This document shows, piece by piece, positions 36,901 to 50,406 of a stretch of DNA of 64,000 nt (positions are counted from its first letter, which is position 1; each line of letters opens with the position of its first letter). The stretch covers positions 46,391,288-46,455,287 of the forward strand of contig OX637288.1 in assembly GCA_951799445.1 (NCBI GenBank). The letters run 5' to 3'. The notes beneath the pieces are model-generated. The model searched no databases and was not told where the DNA came from. It worked only from the letters and a program-made list of their open reading frames with translations. The position numbers were made by a program, and so were the translations under genes. Source of the stretch: Pseudisothecium myosuroides. Lineage: Eukaryota > Streptophyta > Bryopsida > Hypnales > Lembophyllaceae.

Positions 36901-39900
36901 CAGATATTACGAGATAGCATTTATTATTGAATTTGGGACTGGCACAGCTTGCGTGATCTGTAGTGTCTCGTACTGTCTGTAGTTTTTCTATTTGTTGGTG
37001 GAACGGTTTTGGAGCTAGAGACACTCACTGGTGTAATACCTAAAGGGCTCATCAGTGAAAGGCCTTCTTTCTACGCAAATTTATAGAGGTTAAGTACCTT
37101 GGAGTGTTCCAGCAGCATGATAAAATGACCTATTTTGTATACGTCGAATGCAGTTGTATACAAAGCTTTTTGGCGAGGACTTCAAGCGCAATCCGACGAA
37201 TGTTGAGCTGTTTGATATTGCCCAATCTAACAGTGAGCACAGTCGTCATTGGTTTTTCAATGTAAGCAAGATCACAGCAACTGAATATCTTTAAAGCTAA
37301 TCACCTGGATTATTTTATTTTCGTACTGTCCACACTAATTCCATTTAATCTGAGTTTCCTTGTCTTTCATTTGCATTAATTCTGTTCTGGTCTTTCAGGG
37401 TGAGTTGACAATCGATGGGAAGAAAGTTCCTGAAACGCTCTTTGGTCTTGTCAAAGACACTTGGAAGGCCAATAAGAACAATTCTGTGATAGGATTTAAG
37501 GACAATTCAAGGTGTGTCTCTTTTTCGCTTCATGTGAGTCGCATATATCTTCATCTATTATTGTACATGTGGAATCATATTTGTTGCTTATGTATGATAC
37601 TTCTTGTTGCATGTTGGGCAGCGCTATTCGAGGCACAGCTGTCAAACCCGTTCTACCTGTCACTCCGGGGTCTCCTTCGCCTATGGATGCTCTTGATCGT
37701 GATTTTGATGTTCTTTTCACTGCAGAGACACACAACTTTCCGTGTGCTGTAAGTCCAAATCATATCTATAATTTGTGATGTTTGTGTTCATTGCTTATGG
37801 TCTTTGTTTCATATGAGTGCCACTGAGTTGCATTTTGATTTCCAATCACGTTCATTGTGTTGTACCCTCACTTGTAACTTTCCTGTTCAAATGTGCAGGT
37901 TGCTCCATTTCCAGGTGCTGAAACTGGGGCTGGAGGTCGCATTCGTGATACCCATGCAACGGGAATCGGTTCCCTGATCGGAGCTGCCACTGCAGGATAT
38001 TGTGTTGGAAATCTTCAGGTGTGTTTCGATTAATATTTGTTTTTGATGTACTAATCTGGCTTACAAGTACAGGAATTAACTTGAAACTCTCTGGGAATCT
38101 CCTTGCAGATGGAGGGCTCTTATGCCCCTTGGGAAGACAGCTCTTTTGTGTATCCTCCAAATCTTGCATCTCCTCTAAAGGTAAATACCTACTGCATTGA
38201 ATTTATAGCAATGCACAGTATTTATAAAGAGGTTCGACGTTTTGGGACTGAATCTTCTTTCGTATAATTCTAACCGGATGAAAACGTGCAATGTATTACA
38301 GATTCTCATTGAAGCTAGTAATGGAGCATCCGATTATGGCAACAAATTTGGGGAGCCTCTTATTCAGGTATCATGTTTTCCCCCTTGTTTATGTATCTCG
38401 TAGTACTTGCATATCGCTATCTTTTCTTGCCAATTTTTTCTAGTAGGATAAACTTCTTTTTATCTTGTGAGTCACGTCGGATAAAAACTACAAATTGCCA
38501 CCATGTCGCGTGAATGGTAGATTATTTAATCTCTGCTGATCATAACGCTGATCATGTTTACTGTCTAGGGTTACACACGAACTTTTGGCATGCGGCTACC
38601 CAGTGGTGAGCGAAGGGAATGGCTCAAACCGATAATGTTTAGTGCCGGTATTGGTCAGGTAATTTGGGAACAAACTTATTATTTTGTCAAGCGTGTCTGC
38701 AATGTCGGAGTTGTGAAGGTTTTGGTATCGGATGTTTTTGATGTTAAATATCCCGGTTTATCTGGTTTCAGAACCATATCTGACCTACATTCAACGTTGA
38801 ATGCAGATTGACCATCGTCACTTGGAAAAAGAGGAACCGCAGATTGGCATGCTTGTTGTCAAGGTGGGCATTGCAGATTAGTCTTGCTTTGGGACTTAAT
38901 CATTACACGAGAGTCTTTTGGTTCAATTTCAATCCTTATGCTAACGTGGATGTGGTATGCAGATTGGTGGACCAGCTTACCGCATTGGTATGGGTGGTGG
39001 TGCTGCTTCTAGCATGGTTAGTTCTCTTTTATCGGCTCATGGAAATTGGGATGAATTGCATCTTTATAAGGCTATAAAATTCATGTACACCAGTATGGTC
39101 GGTTGTTACTTATTCTAGGATTTCTTTTTTCTTTATTAGTTTGTAGAAATCGCTTGAGCGTGAGGTTTGAGCTCAGGTAACCTGCTATGCGAAAGGGCAT
39201 ACTGTGTTTTCTGTCTTCGCAATTGTGATCAGGTTTTTGTGACTTTGTGCCTTCACTAACCTACTTGTAGTGTACTCGCTGGTGTTCAGGTGAGTGGACA
39301 AAATACAGCTGAACTGGACTTTAATGCAGTCCAGCGAGGTGATGCAGAGATGTCACAGAAGCTTTACAGGGCTGTTCGCACTTGTGTTGAGATGGGAGAT
39401 GCCAACCCAATTGTCAGCATCCATGATCAGGGTGCTGGTGGGAACTGTAACGTAGTGAAGGAGATTATCTATCCTGAGGTATAATGTTGATTTCACAATC
39501 AAATTCTTGTCTGGCTGTTGTCATGTATTTTGTTATTCCCAGTAGACATGACTTTTCTGGTTGTGACTTCTAACTGTATTCGACTCTGTTCCTTACAGGG
39601 TGCAGAAATTGATGTAAGATCCATTGTGGTGGGAGATGAAACCATGTCTGTGCTGGAGATCTGGGGTGCAGAATATCAGGAGCAGGTAGTCTATCCTTGG
39701 GGGCTTAATGTGCATTTGCATTATTCTACTATTGTTCTGGGTGTTTCTACCCTATGACCAGTTTTGAGTTTTTTAAAGGAGTGAATCTCTTCTCTAAGTG
39801 AACTTGCATATCTACACAGGATGCAGTGCTTATTAGACCCGAGAGTGAAGCACTTTTGCGGTCCATCTGTGCTCGAGAGCGTGTTTCAATGGCTGTGATT

Positions 39901-42900
39901 GGCACAATCAGGTACCAAATATTGCGATGTCCTACAGCATTGACAATACTTCATATTTTTATTCTTGTAGTGAATAAACTTGGCTTGAAGTTGCTCACCC
40001 AGAAATATTTTGTTATGTCAAGAGTTCCAGTTTTATAGAAATTGCATAGGATTTTCAATTACTATGTCTTCATCTAATCCCTGGTCATTTCATTTGGTGG
40101 TGTAAGAATTAAAATGGGTTGTGAAGTATAGAATTCCTTTTGCACAAGAGCTTGTGCTTCTTATTCTCGTGTCCTTTCCTGGTATGAGAATGGAAGCGGC
40201 CGATATTGGGCTCTGAATTAATGTGTTGGTGCCTTTTAGTGGCGACGGAAGAATCGTTCTGTCAGACAGTGCACTGAAGAAAGACGCAGATGCTCGAGGA
40301 CTTCCTCCTCCAATGCCTGCCGTCGATCTTGATCTTGAAAAGGTAATACTTACTTCTGGCAATAGAGTTACTTTTTTATCGCATAAGTTTTAAATCCTAT
40401 TTCAAAGAATGATGAAGCGGCTTGCCAACACCCACAGACTAAATCAGGATCACCAATGTGTTGGACAACTATAGATTGACCCCAGCTCTCCTATTCTGAC
40501 ACAATTAAAGGATATCTAATATCATCTCACAGTGTCAATTTAAAGATTCTTATATATTCTCCAGGCTTGGATTGCTATTGAGCTACTGATAATCAGTTTT
40601 TTTGTGAATTGGCTTTGGGTGTCTTTACCAGGTGCTTGGTGACATGCCAAGAAAAAGGTACGAGTTCACTCGGATCCTAGAGCCTGCGGAAGCCCTTGAG
40701 ATTGCACCTGGTCAAACAGTGATGGAAGCCTTGAAGCGTGTGCTTCATTTGGTTTCGGTCGGCTCCAAGCGCTTCCTTACAACAAAGGCGAGCCTACTGT
40801 TTGACCATTTTATTTTTGTCTTTTTGAATAAACTGTAGTAGCTACAGTTTGGACACATTGATGTTACTCATTGTTGTATTCTCTAAATTTTAATGTAATC
40901 TGCTTCCACTTGTTTTCCAAGATGCTCTCCCTTAATTTGCACAAGCCTTTATGATCTCTTTGATTTATGATGTTCTTGATAATTTAGCCTTTTCTTTAAT
41001 CAATCACTTTATGTGCGGAGCAGGTGGACAGATGTGTTGGAGGACTTGTGGCACAGCAACAAACAGTGGGGCCTCTGCAGCTTCCTCTTGCTGATGTTGC
41101 CGTTCTTGCTCAGGTATGAAATTTTATTTTTGCCGTCACATGAAGATGATTTGGACTGAAAACTCATCCTTCATTTACTTGCTTGCGTTAGATAAGCCTG
41201 ATAAATCTGCGAACTTACATAGCAAGGATTTTGTGTAATTTATTTTTTATTTTTTCGATTTTTTTCCTTCAGACACACACCGGAATTACTGGTGGTGCAA
41301 CTGGAATCGGAGAGCAACCTATTAAGGTACCCAAGTTTTCTTCACGATTTCATTTTTAATTAGGAGGCATCATTTTGGGAAATTATTTACCAGCTTTTTA
41401 GATTTTCTATGATCTTGTTGATGAGCGGATTTGAATATATCATCTAGACTTGAAAATACTGAGTGTCCTGCACCATTGATTTGTACAGGGTCTTTTGGAT
41501 CCTAAGGCAATGGCACGTCTCTCTCTGGGAGAAGCGTTAACAAACCTTGTCTGGGCTAAGGTATGTTCGGTAAACATTGTGCTTCTTCTTGTGCTATCCA
41601 CCTCAATGAATCAATGAGTTTTCTGCTGATTCCGTAATGATGTACATGTAGGGGGGGGGGGGGGGGGGGTATCTTCAATGTATCACGACCTGGTTCTACT
41701 ACCATCTCTCGTTTCTCGGAATGTTAATTATGTGAAGTGTTGGAATTGTGTAGGCTACGGCTTTGAAAGATGTGAAAGCTAGTGGGAACTGGATGTACGC
41801 TGCAAAGTTGGACGGTGAGGGGGCTGCTATGTATGACGCTGCCGTTGCGCTGAAGGAAGCGATGATTGAACTGGAAGTAGCTATTGATGGTGGAAAAGAC
41901 AGTTTGTCCATGGCTGCTCAAGCAGGTGGTGAAACTGTGAAGTGTCCGGGGAACCTCGTCATCAGTGCTTATGTTACTTGTCCGGATATCACCAAAACAG
42001 TCACTCCAGACTTGAAGGTTAGCTACTATCTCTCGACTCTTTCGTTGGCATTTCTTGGACACTCCGAACTGTTCTGGAATTTGATTTTTATTCACTGCAA
42101 GCTTATGAAATAGTGAATAGGAGCTGATGGCTTCGGTCTGATATGTACCAGCCATTCTATTTATAATAGTTTAAAGAAATTCAGTGCTTATGTAGGAAAT
42201 TCTTCTACAGAATTAGTTTGGTTTTGATGTTCCTACCTTTTGTTGGATCATCCTGAGAGTGAGTGTTGTGCACTTTAGCTTGGGGACAAGGGTGTTCTGC
42301 TGCACATTGATATCGGCAAAGGAAAGCGACGGATGGGAGGATCCTGCTTAGCACAGGTTTATGACCAGGTAATGTCTGGTAACTGAACTATGATATTTTA
42401 CTATACATGTATTAGTTTCTGATCATTATCTGAAGACTGGAAGTTGGACTGGGGTTTCGCTTGGTGTTAACCAAATCTTTTCCTGGTGACTGCAGATTGG
42501 CGATGCATCTCCGGATGTAGATGATGTTCCCTATCTGGGAAAGGTCTTCAATGCCGTACAGGTTAGTTATATGTCTGCGAGATTTGTATTCGCTGATAGG
42601 CCTTGTGATCATAATATCTCACTTCCATACCGTTCTGTTCTTGTTCGATATTTCTTATCTTGCAGTTATCCATGAGACCTAACTTTTTTGTTGGTTCATC
42701 AAATTGACAGAGTTTGATCGATAAGCGAGCAATATCCGCTGGTCACGACATCAGCGATGGTGGTATCGTCGTTGCCTTGCTTGAGATGGCGTTCGCTGGG
42801 AATTGTGGAATAATTGCGGATTTGCCAGCTTCAACGGACCAGAGTACTCTGGATACTCATCTTTCCACGTTGTTTGCGGAGGAGCTAGGTCTTCTCATTG

Positions 42901-44528
42901 AGGTTTGTGTTATAATTTTGTAACCTCATTTTCAAATGATTCGAGAATCTAAGCGATGGTATCTATGCTTGAATGAGGCTATGAGGTAAGACTTGGTTGA
43001 GAAATGTTGTGCTAACCTCAGAATTTCCCTGCAGGTTGATCAATCCAAACAAGAAGCTGTTATTGCCGAATTACTGGCAGCCGGAGTACAGTGCACCGCA
43101 GTCGGCCGTGTGACGTCCAACGCACGGGTTAGCATAGCTGTGAATGGGGAGGAGGTCGTGTCCGACACTATTGCCTCTCTGCGTGATCAGTGGGAATCGA
43201 CCAGTTTTTCGTTGGAGAAGTTGCAAAGTCTCGAGTCTTGTGTAGGAGCTGAACAAGAAGGACTAAAACATAGAGAAACCCCAGCTTGGAATCTCTCCTT
43301 CACACCTTCAAGAACTTCAGACGATTTACTGAATAGACCAACCAAACCCAAAGTAGCTATTATCAGAGAGGAAGGAAGTAATGGAGACCGGGAGATGTCA
43401 GCCATGGTTCTTGCGGCTGGTTTTCAGCCTTGGGATGTTGCAATGTCAGACTTGCTTCAAGGGCGTGCCTGTCTGAAGGATTACAAGGGGGTCGTCTTTG
43501 TTGGAGGGTTCAGTTATGCCGACGTTCTAGATTCTGCTAAAGGCTGGGCTGGTACAATCCGGTTCAACAATTCTCTACTTGAACAGGTGAAGTTCTCTTC
43601 AATTATTTGTGTACACCCATCATGCTTTTGGTTTTATATGCCTTCCCTGATCTCATTCTGGACTTCGAAAATACTGACGCTTAGGGCTTCACCTAAGTCA
43701 GTGTTTTCGAAAAATTAAGTCCCTTTTGGAAGATAATGCCAGTACTCGATTATGGTATCTTTCAAAACGTATTTCTATTGTTAAAAAATGTAGGTTACGA
43801 GTTTTTCTTCCTTCAAGCTTCCCAAATGATTTATCTCTATTCCTATAGCAGCAGCCATTTGTGGCCATTTTTGACCATTTGGGCACATAAGGGTTTATAA
43901 TTTCCATCATTTGGTTCTGAGGTAACTCTATCTTTGGTTGTGGCAGTTCCAAGATTTCTACAACAGACCAGATACCTTCAGTTTGGGCGTATGCAACGGA
44001 TGTCAACTTATGGCTTTACTTGGTTGGGTTCCTGGTGCTGGAGTTGGCGGTACTCTTGGAGCCGGAGGTGACGTTGCACAGCCTCGCTTTGTACACAACG
44101 AATCCGGTCGTTTTGAGTGCAGGTTTTCTTCTGTGAAAATTGGCGAATCGCCAGCCATCATGTTCAAAGGCATGGCCGGTACAACTGTAGGTATTTGGAT
44201 TGCCCATGGGGAGGGTAGAGCTCTCTTTCCCGACTCTTCGATCCTGGAAGAAGTGAAGAATTCGAACCTCGTACCGCTCACGTATTGCAACGATGCAGGA
44301 GAGTCCACGGAGACCTACCCTTTCAATCCCAACGGATCGCCCGAGGGCATCGCAGCGCTTTGCTCTCCCGATGGCAGACACTTAGCTATGATGCCACACC
44401 CGGAACGGTGCTTCCAGATGTGGCAGTTCCCGTGGTATCCTCAAGAGTGGACCCACATTGATGCTGCTGGACCCAGCCCTTGGTTGCGTCTCTTTCAAAA
44501 CGCCCGCGAATGGTGTGAGTCGGTTTAG
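33964..44528 (+). CDS. Phosphoribosylformylglycinamidine synthase (FGAM synthase)
   Basis: 31 exons join to 1422 aa, the usual size of the single-chain enzyme. It converts FGAR, glutamine and ATP to FGAM, step 4 of de novo purine synthesis, which is plastidial/mitochondrial in plants; the Ser- and Ala-rich N-terminus fits a transit peptide. The synthase domain has GAETGAGGRIRDTHATG (413-429). The C-terminal glutaminase has GVCNGCQ with nucleophile Cys1245 and MPHPER with His1380 and Glu1382. Exons: 33964-34064, 34552-34702, 35455-35547, 35676-35723, 35859-35988, 36180-36361, 36579-36677, 36807-36875, 37154-37261, 37399-37511, 37622-37748, 37899-38018, 38109-38180, 38302-38367, 38569-38658, 38807-38863, 38963-39016, 39290-39478, 39599-39685, 39820-39911, 40240-40342, 40632-40787, 41024-41113, 41273-41326, 41489-41560, 41754-42017, 42279-42368, 42496-42561, 42711-42902, 43035-43586, 43947-44528. 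No breaks are seen. One intron starts with GC. Unlike the SABATH gene, its introns hold no recognised transposon. Confidence 0.96.
40788..41023 (+). other. GC-AG intron in FGAM synthase gene
   Basis: The protein must read FLTTK-VDRCVGG, which places the donor at AAAG|GCGAGC and the acceptor at GAGCAG|GTGGAC. No GT is available at the exon end. GC-AG is the commonest non-standard intron type. Confidence 0.8.
41651..41669 (+). repeat. Poly-G run (19 G) in intron
   Basis: Nineteen G in a row lie in the intron before exon 41754. The length may be a sequencing artefact or a true unstable tract. Confidence 0.9.
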
Positions 44529-45161
44529 TAGGTATGTTACAACTGCTCCCTTTCTCAGCCAAAGGCATTTTTCAGGACGGTTTAGATTTTTGAAGACAGT
44601 TTAGATTTTAGCAAAGTTGATGGGGCATCTATTTGAGCTCCCAACCGTGAGTTCACAGAGGTATTGTACTGTACAGTGAACTTTTGGTTGTTTTGTACCA
44701 TGGCTTTGCCGATAAACAATTTACACAGAACTTTTGTAATGTGCTAATTGGGCACATCTTTTCAATGTGAAGAACACTCGCGACTTGCTGCCACTTCTTT
44801 TTGACATGATCCTCGTTTAGGGGAATATACAGTGTTTCATTATTGAATCTATTAGGAGAATCATGTTCTCAGCTGTTGGGTAAATCCACGCTCAGCTGCA
44901 ACTGGTGTGTTTTCAGCGAATCCTTTAAATTGTTTGAGGGAGTGAATACCATGTTGTCGTTTGTTCTACATCCCAAAGATCTTTCAAGAATGAAACATGG
45001 GTACCCTTTCTTAGGCCATTTTGCATGGATGGGGTATGCGGTTCAGTTGCATTGATTGCATGTGGTTGAAACTTAGAGTATGAGGTAACTACAGTGTTCA
45101 ATCTATTTACTGTCATCCATGATTAATTTAATACAGAGTAGTTCATATCTTCTTGTGATTG
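44529..45161. other. FGAM synthase 3' UTR and short intergenic
   Basis: Probable 3' UTR (to about 44760) and intergenic DNA. The ORFs are short and without domains. Confidence 0.45.
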
Positions 45162-45165
45162 TTAA

Positions 45166-46667
45166 CCCCTAAAGGACCAAGGAGCCTACTTTGGGCTTTA
45201 CAAAAACTTGGGCATCCACTATGGACTTCATAAATTGAAATTTTTTCCACAAAATTTTTAGGATAGATGCTAATCATCCTAATCTACGCAAAAAGTTTTG
45301 TTTTACATCATTTTAATAAATATTGCAAAACTTAGAAGCTTTTGTTGTAATTTAAATGTCAAACTAAGCAACAAAAAATATATTCTAAGAAAAGATTAAT
45401 TATTTCATGAGGAGAGGAGTTTTATTTTACGGGCAATGCAGGTAGAAAAAACATATAAAGTTATTTTTTGCCCTCATTTTTGACAATTTTCAAATAAAAA
45501 CAAAAGAAAAGATATTTATTGTCTACTAGAACATTCTCATCATTGAGATTAACATTTGAATTTTTTGTAAATTTATTTACAATTTTTTGTTTTGTTTTGT
45601 TTTCATGTAGTACTACTAGCCTTTTATTTAATAATTTTCTTAAAGATGAATATGACAATTTATTTGGTTAAATTTTTTTACATGTATTTTCAAACCTATT
45701 TTCCAACATATTGCTTAAAATGCACAAGTTATAGGACATATGTGGGTTTTTTCTAAAAATGTTGAAAGACAAAATTTCGTCTTTTGGAAGTTAGCCTCTA
45801 TAGACTTCATAATTTGGAAGTTTTGGATGAAAATATTAGAAGGTTTGCTACTCATCATAATCTACATGTGAAGCTTTGTTTTATGTCATTCCAATAAATA
45901 TTGCAAAAGTTAGAAGTTTTTTTAAAAATTCAATGTCAAACCAGGCAACAACAAACATACCTTAAAAAAATATTAATTAATTTTTTGGAATTGTATAGAT
46001 TGATACCTACTCAAAAACATTTGAACCATTCAATTCCAAATAATGAGATAAAAGTTATGAGGAGTTTTATTTTGCAGGCAATGAAAGTAGAAAAAACATA
46101 TAAATTTGTCTTTTGTTCTCAATTTTGAATTTTTTTGAATAAAAATAAAAATAAAAGATGTTAATTGTCTACTAGAACATTTTTACCATTGGAATTAATA
46201 GTTTTTAATTTCTTGCAAAAGCTCTTAGCAAATTAGTTTCTTCTTTCAATCAGTACCATCTTTTACTAAACAATTTTTGAAAGATGAATATGAAAGTTTT
46301 TTGGTTAATTTTTTTTAATATGTTTTCAACCTATATTCCAACATATTGATTAAGTGCACAAGTTATAGGAAATATGAGTTTTATTCTAAAAATGTTGAAA
46401 GACAAAACTTCACTTTTTGGAAGGCCTAGAGAAGCCTATATTTTGAAGTTTAGGCACATTTAACTTGCAATTGGTAGGGATATTTACTTTAAAATTTTGG
46501 GATGCGAACTTTGAAGCAATTTTGAGCCTTTCACACGTTCTTGTACTAGTTTAGTGCAATATCCTACAGTTAATATGCAAAAAAAGACATTTGAAAAGCT
46601 TTTTGCTCTTTGCAATAGAAATGATGATTTTGAATGTTTTTTGATGAAAAGAAAGCCTTGGGACTAA
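45166..46667 (+). mobile_element. TTAA element with internal duplication (about 1.5 kb)
   Basis: TTAA at 45162-45165 is followed by CCCCTAAAGGACCAAGG. The body contains two diverged tandem copies (about 45225-45780 and 45805-46440), each with CTTCATAA-TTG, AATAAATATTGCAAAA-TTAGAAG and ATGTTGAAAGACAAAA. It ends in the family's right part with AAAGCCTTGGGACT, where the last TIR bases and TTAA are lost. Confidence 0.65.
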
Positions 46668-47000
46668 CAAAAGATTCGGTTTCAATGTAATTCAACCTTA
46701 TGGCTAGTGTTGATTATTCCAAACTTTGTTTTTACATTTTGCAAAAGTGCCTAGGTGACAATCACCTAAAATTTGGAGAAGCATGTTATTTCTAAATTCA
46801 TTCATCTTTTGAACCAAAAAACACTCTACAATTATTTTCATACACTTTTTCATTCAAAATTGACCACTTCATTCACATTTTAGATAGAAATGGAATTTTT
46901 TTGACAAATAAAGACTACTTTTATTTGGTGACAATTAGAGGTTTATTTTGAAATGGTGCAATTTGGCCTTGTGGAGCCAAAAAAAAGGGTTGGTGTTGAT
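46668..47000 (+). repeat. Dispersed duplicate of 54930-55263
   Basis: About 330 bp starting TTCGGTTTCAATGTA-TTCAA and ending AAGGGTTGGTGTT are shared with 54930-55263. In both places the block directly follows the right end of a TTAA element, so element and flank were copied together. Confidence 0.75.
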
Positions 47001-47155
47001 AGGAATTAACAACTAGTAGGATATACTTCTAAGTGTTCACTTTTTGTGTGAGCATGACTTCTACAATATATGCATGTAAATTTCCCTCCTACTTTATAGT
47101 TGAGATTTGAGAAGGCCTTCCCACTCTCAATGACAAAACTACATTTTCTTCTTAA

Positions 47156-48001
47156 CCCCTAAAGTCCCATTGTCCCCTTGGGGGAGAAAATGGATTTTTG
47201 GTAGGCTTGTGTAACTATAATTTTTGATGTGATTTTCTAAAAACAATTTGTAAGATAGAAAAGCACATTAGCTTTTAGGCAATATGATTTATATTTCAAT
47301 TGATGCCCAAGACCAAAATTCTACCTTAATAACCTCAAAACTAGGGAGAATGGGCGACAAAAAACCCCACAAAAACTTTAAATTAATTAATTTTTTAAAT
47401 AAATTTCTCTAGATTATATTTTTTTATATACAGAAAGCTTTATTCATTCCATTTAGATTAGTGATGTGAAACTTATAGAGCTTCTTGTTTTGTAGACAAT
47501 CGTAAAAACTTCTTGAAAAAAATAGCATATTGATTTTTTTTTAAACTCAATTTTCACAATTCTTAAAAATAAAAATTTCCACAAGGTTAAGTATGCTTGC
47601 TAGAATAGTCTCAACATTGGAATTAGCTATTTTAATTCCATTTCATACCTAATTCTACTAAAAAATTTAAAGTATGAGAATCAAATTTTTTTTCTTGCAC
47701 TTTTTTCCTAGATTTTCAACTCAAATCTTCAACATAAAATTTTTTAATTCAAAATCTTTAGTGCAAAAATTTTAAGTATAAAAGATTCAAAGTCAAATAA
47801 TCTAATCACAAAATGTACTCAAAACTTATTTTCTTCACTTTCAACGCAAACATCTTGCAATCTACATTCTTATACTAGTCTTGTGCAAAAATCTTAAAGT
47901 TAAATATGCAAAAAAATATTTTGTAAATATTTTTGCTTTATGCAATAGAAATGGCAGATTTGAGTGGACTTTGATGAAAAAAAGGCCTTGGGAATTAGGG
48001 G
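47156..48001 (+). mobile_element. TTAA-flanked piggyBac-like MITE (846 bp)
   Basis: TTAA at 47152-47155 and 48002-48005 flanks CCCCTAAAGTCCC and GGAATTAGGGG. The left end keeps the subterminal TTGTCCCCTTGGGGGA hairpin. It is non-coding. Confidence 0.8.
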
Positions 48002-48005
48002 TTAA

Positions 48006-49938
48006 TGCTCATAAACTAGCACTTACAGGTTATCTCCTAAATGCCTAGGGTCTTTTTGGATTTACAAAAACATAATTGCTTTTAAAGTGTTATAGATCTA
48101 AGGGTCACTAAGGTATAGAAATTTCAACTATATAATCTTGTAGTGTAGGTGTTGTAGATGATACGAACCAAATTTGGAGTCATTTGGCCACATAAATTGC
48201 AAGATTATAATGTTTTAGTGTTGAAAAAAGATGCTGAAATTTTCCTAACAACATATTTGGAGGTGAAATTTGATTTCTAAACCTACTCAAATGAAAAAAC
48301 TTTAAACCATAAAGTACTTCTAAATTAGCTTAAAAACACATTGTTGAAAGAAAAAAATCATTCAATAGACTCATTGAATTTGCAAAATGGCTTTGAAATG
48401 TCAAAAAATAGCTAAAAAGGTTGCTAAAAACTCATTTAGGGTTGAACCTCCTACTAAAATGCTTCTTAGTCACTCAGCTCATATCTTTTTAGATTAATAT
48501 TAAATTTTAACTACTAAAACTTGACTAGTATGCGCAACTTTTCTAAAAAAATAATTGGAAATAGACATTGTATAAAGAAAAAATAAGCTACCGAAGTTCA
48601 TTGTAATCCCCAAATGTCCGGATTTTAATCCTTAAGTCCCATTGAAGGCCTTTTTCCATCAAAAAATGTTCAAAATTGCCATTTCTATTACAAAGAGCAA
48701 ATCATTAACTTTTTTTCTTCTACATATCTACCAGAGGATCTTGCACTAGACTAGTATAGAAATGTGTGGAAGAAATTTCAAAAACTTTGACTGCATAGAT
48801 TGCAAGATATTTACATTTAAAGTGAAGAAAACAAGTTTTTTACACCTTGCTTGACTAAATTTTTGGGCTTAAAGCTCAAATCTTCTTAACTTAAAATTAT
48901 TGCACTACTCATTTTGATTTTTGATTTTTGATATTGAAGAATTGAGTTGAGAATCTAGGAAAAAAATTCAACAAAAAACACTTAATTTTCACTCATTAAA
49001 AAATTATAAAGTAGAAACTGTAGATTCAAGATTGAAGAGAAAACTAACCATTAATAGCTCTAGGATGGAATTGAAATACAATGATCCCAATGGTGAGATT
49101 GTTTAGGAAAGAAAATTTTAGCATTGTCTAACAATGTTTTTTGAAAAATTGTGAAAATTGCATTCAAAAATGAATTCTATAAATAATTTTTTTCAAGAAG
49201 ATGCTTAGATCATTGCCCAAAAAACAACATTGTCCCTAACTTTTTCATTATTAGTCCAAATAGAATTAATCAAAGCTTCAAATGTAGACAAAAATATAAT
49301 GTTTGAGAAAAAAATTAAAAATTAAAAAAATTATTATTTTTGTGATTTTTTTTGGACTGCCCCTTGAGTTGCTTTTTGGACTTATTGTAACATAACTTTT
49401 GCTTCAGGTCACCAATTGAAATAAAAATTATATTCCCAAAAACAAAATCTGATTTTTTGTCTTCAAAAAAAGTTTCAAAAATTTATGTAAAATTGAGAAC
49501 CAACACAAGCTATCCCAAAGAATCCCCCATAGGAACTTTGGGACTTTAGGAGTTAAACTTTGAATTGCTCCCAAACATTTAAAACAACTTGGATTGACAT
49601 GAAAATTTTACCACAATAACTAGACTCCAAGAGAAACTAAATCCAACAAATTTTATTGAGAATTAACATTGGATGAAGGAGATACAAGCCTCCAAAGTTG
49701 CAATCATCAAAATGTAGTTTGGTGAACTCAAATTAAACCCATGAACTTCAAATGGCTCCTCCAAAATCAATACATCTTAGATTAATTTGAAAATTTTACC
49801 ACACAAACTAGAAGAGAGAACACAGATTTTCCAACAAGTTTTATTAAATTTGCACATAGGATGCAAAAGTTACAGCACTTCGAATTGGACTTCTAGACTA
49901 TGTGAGGACACTTTTGATCCCCCCAGGACACTTAGGGG
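48006..49938 (+). mobile_element. Possible outer TTAA element interrupted by 48629-49552
   Basis: The right end is GGACACTTAGGGG followed by TTAA (49939-49942). The left end may coincide with the TTAA at 48002. The DNA on both sides of the inner element does not match the main family, so this would be a second family or simply flank. The call is tentative. Confidence 0.35.
48629..49552 (-). mobile_element. TTAA-flanked piggyBac-like MITE (924 bp), reversed
   Basis: TTAA at 48625-48628 and 49553-49556 flanks TCCTTAAGTCCC and GGGACTTTAGGAG. The internal order is the reverse of the copy at 57378, so it sits in the opposite orientation. Confidence 0.8.
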
Positions 49939-50406
49939 TTAAAGGCATTCCAATCTCTACCTTACATCTCTTAAAACCATTTTCTCAACAATGATTTGGT
50001 ACTATGTAGTCTACTAACTCTTAAAGTGACCCTTTAAGCCTACCTAACTCATCAATGACAATAATGGATATTTCAAGGAACATGTCAGTTAGTCCTAGAT
50101 AGGGGACGCATTTACAACATGGTCATTTTAAGAGCAGACTACCTTAAGCCTCTCAAACTTAGAAGTGATGTTTGGGATGCAATAACAATGCTTTAGAGAC
50201 ATGAAAATAATAAAATGACTAATAATAATGAACAGTCTATGAAATGGAATCAAGTCAACTAAACTAATCTTGTACTCCGCCCTCAATCATATCAAACGAA
50301 CAATTGAGAATATTTCTCGAGATAGCTCAGAAGTTTGACCTGATAGTCTTCGCCACTCACCAACTTTTGATTATGTATTACTCAATAGCAAGTCGTCAAC
50401 ATGCAA

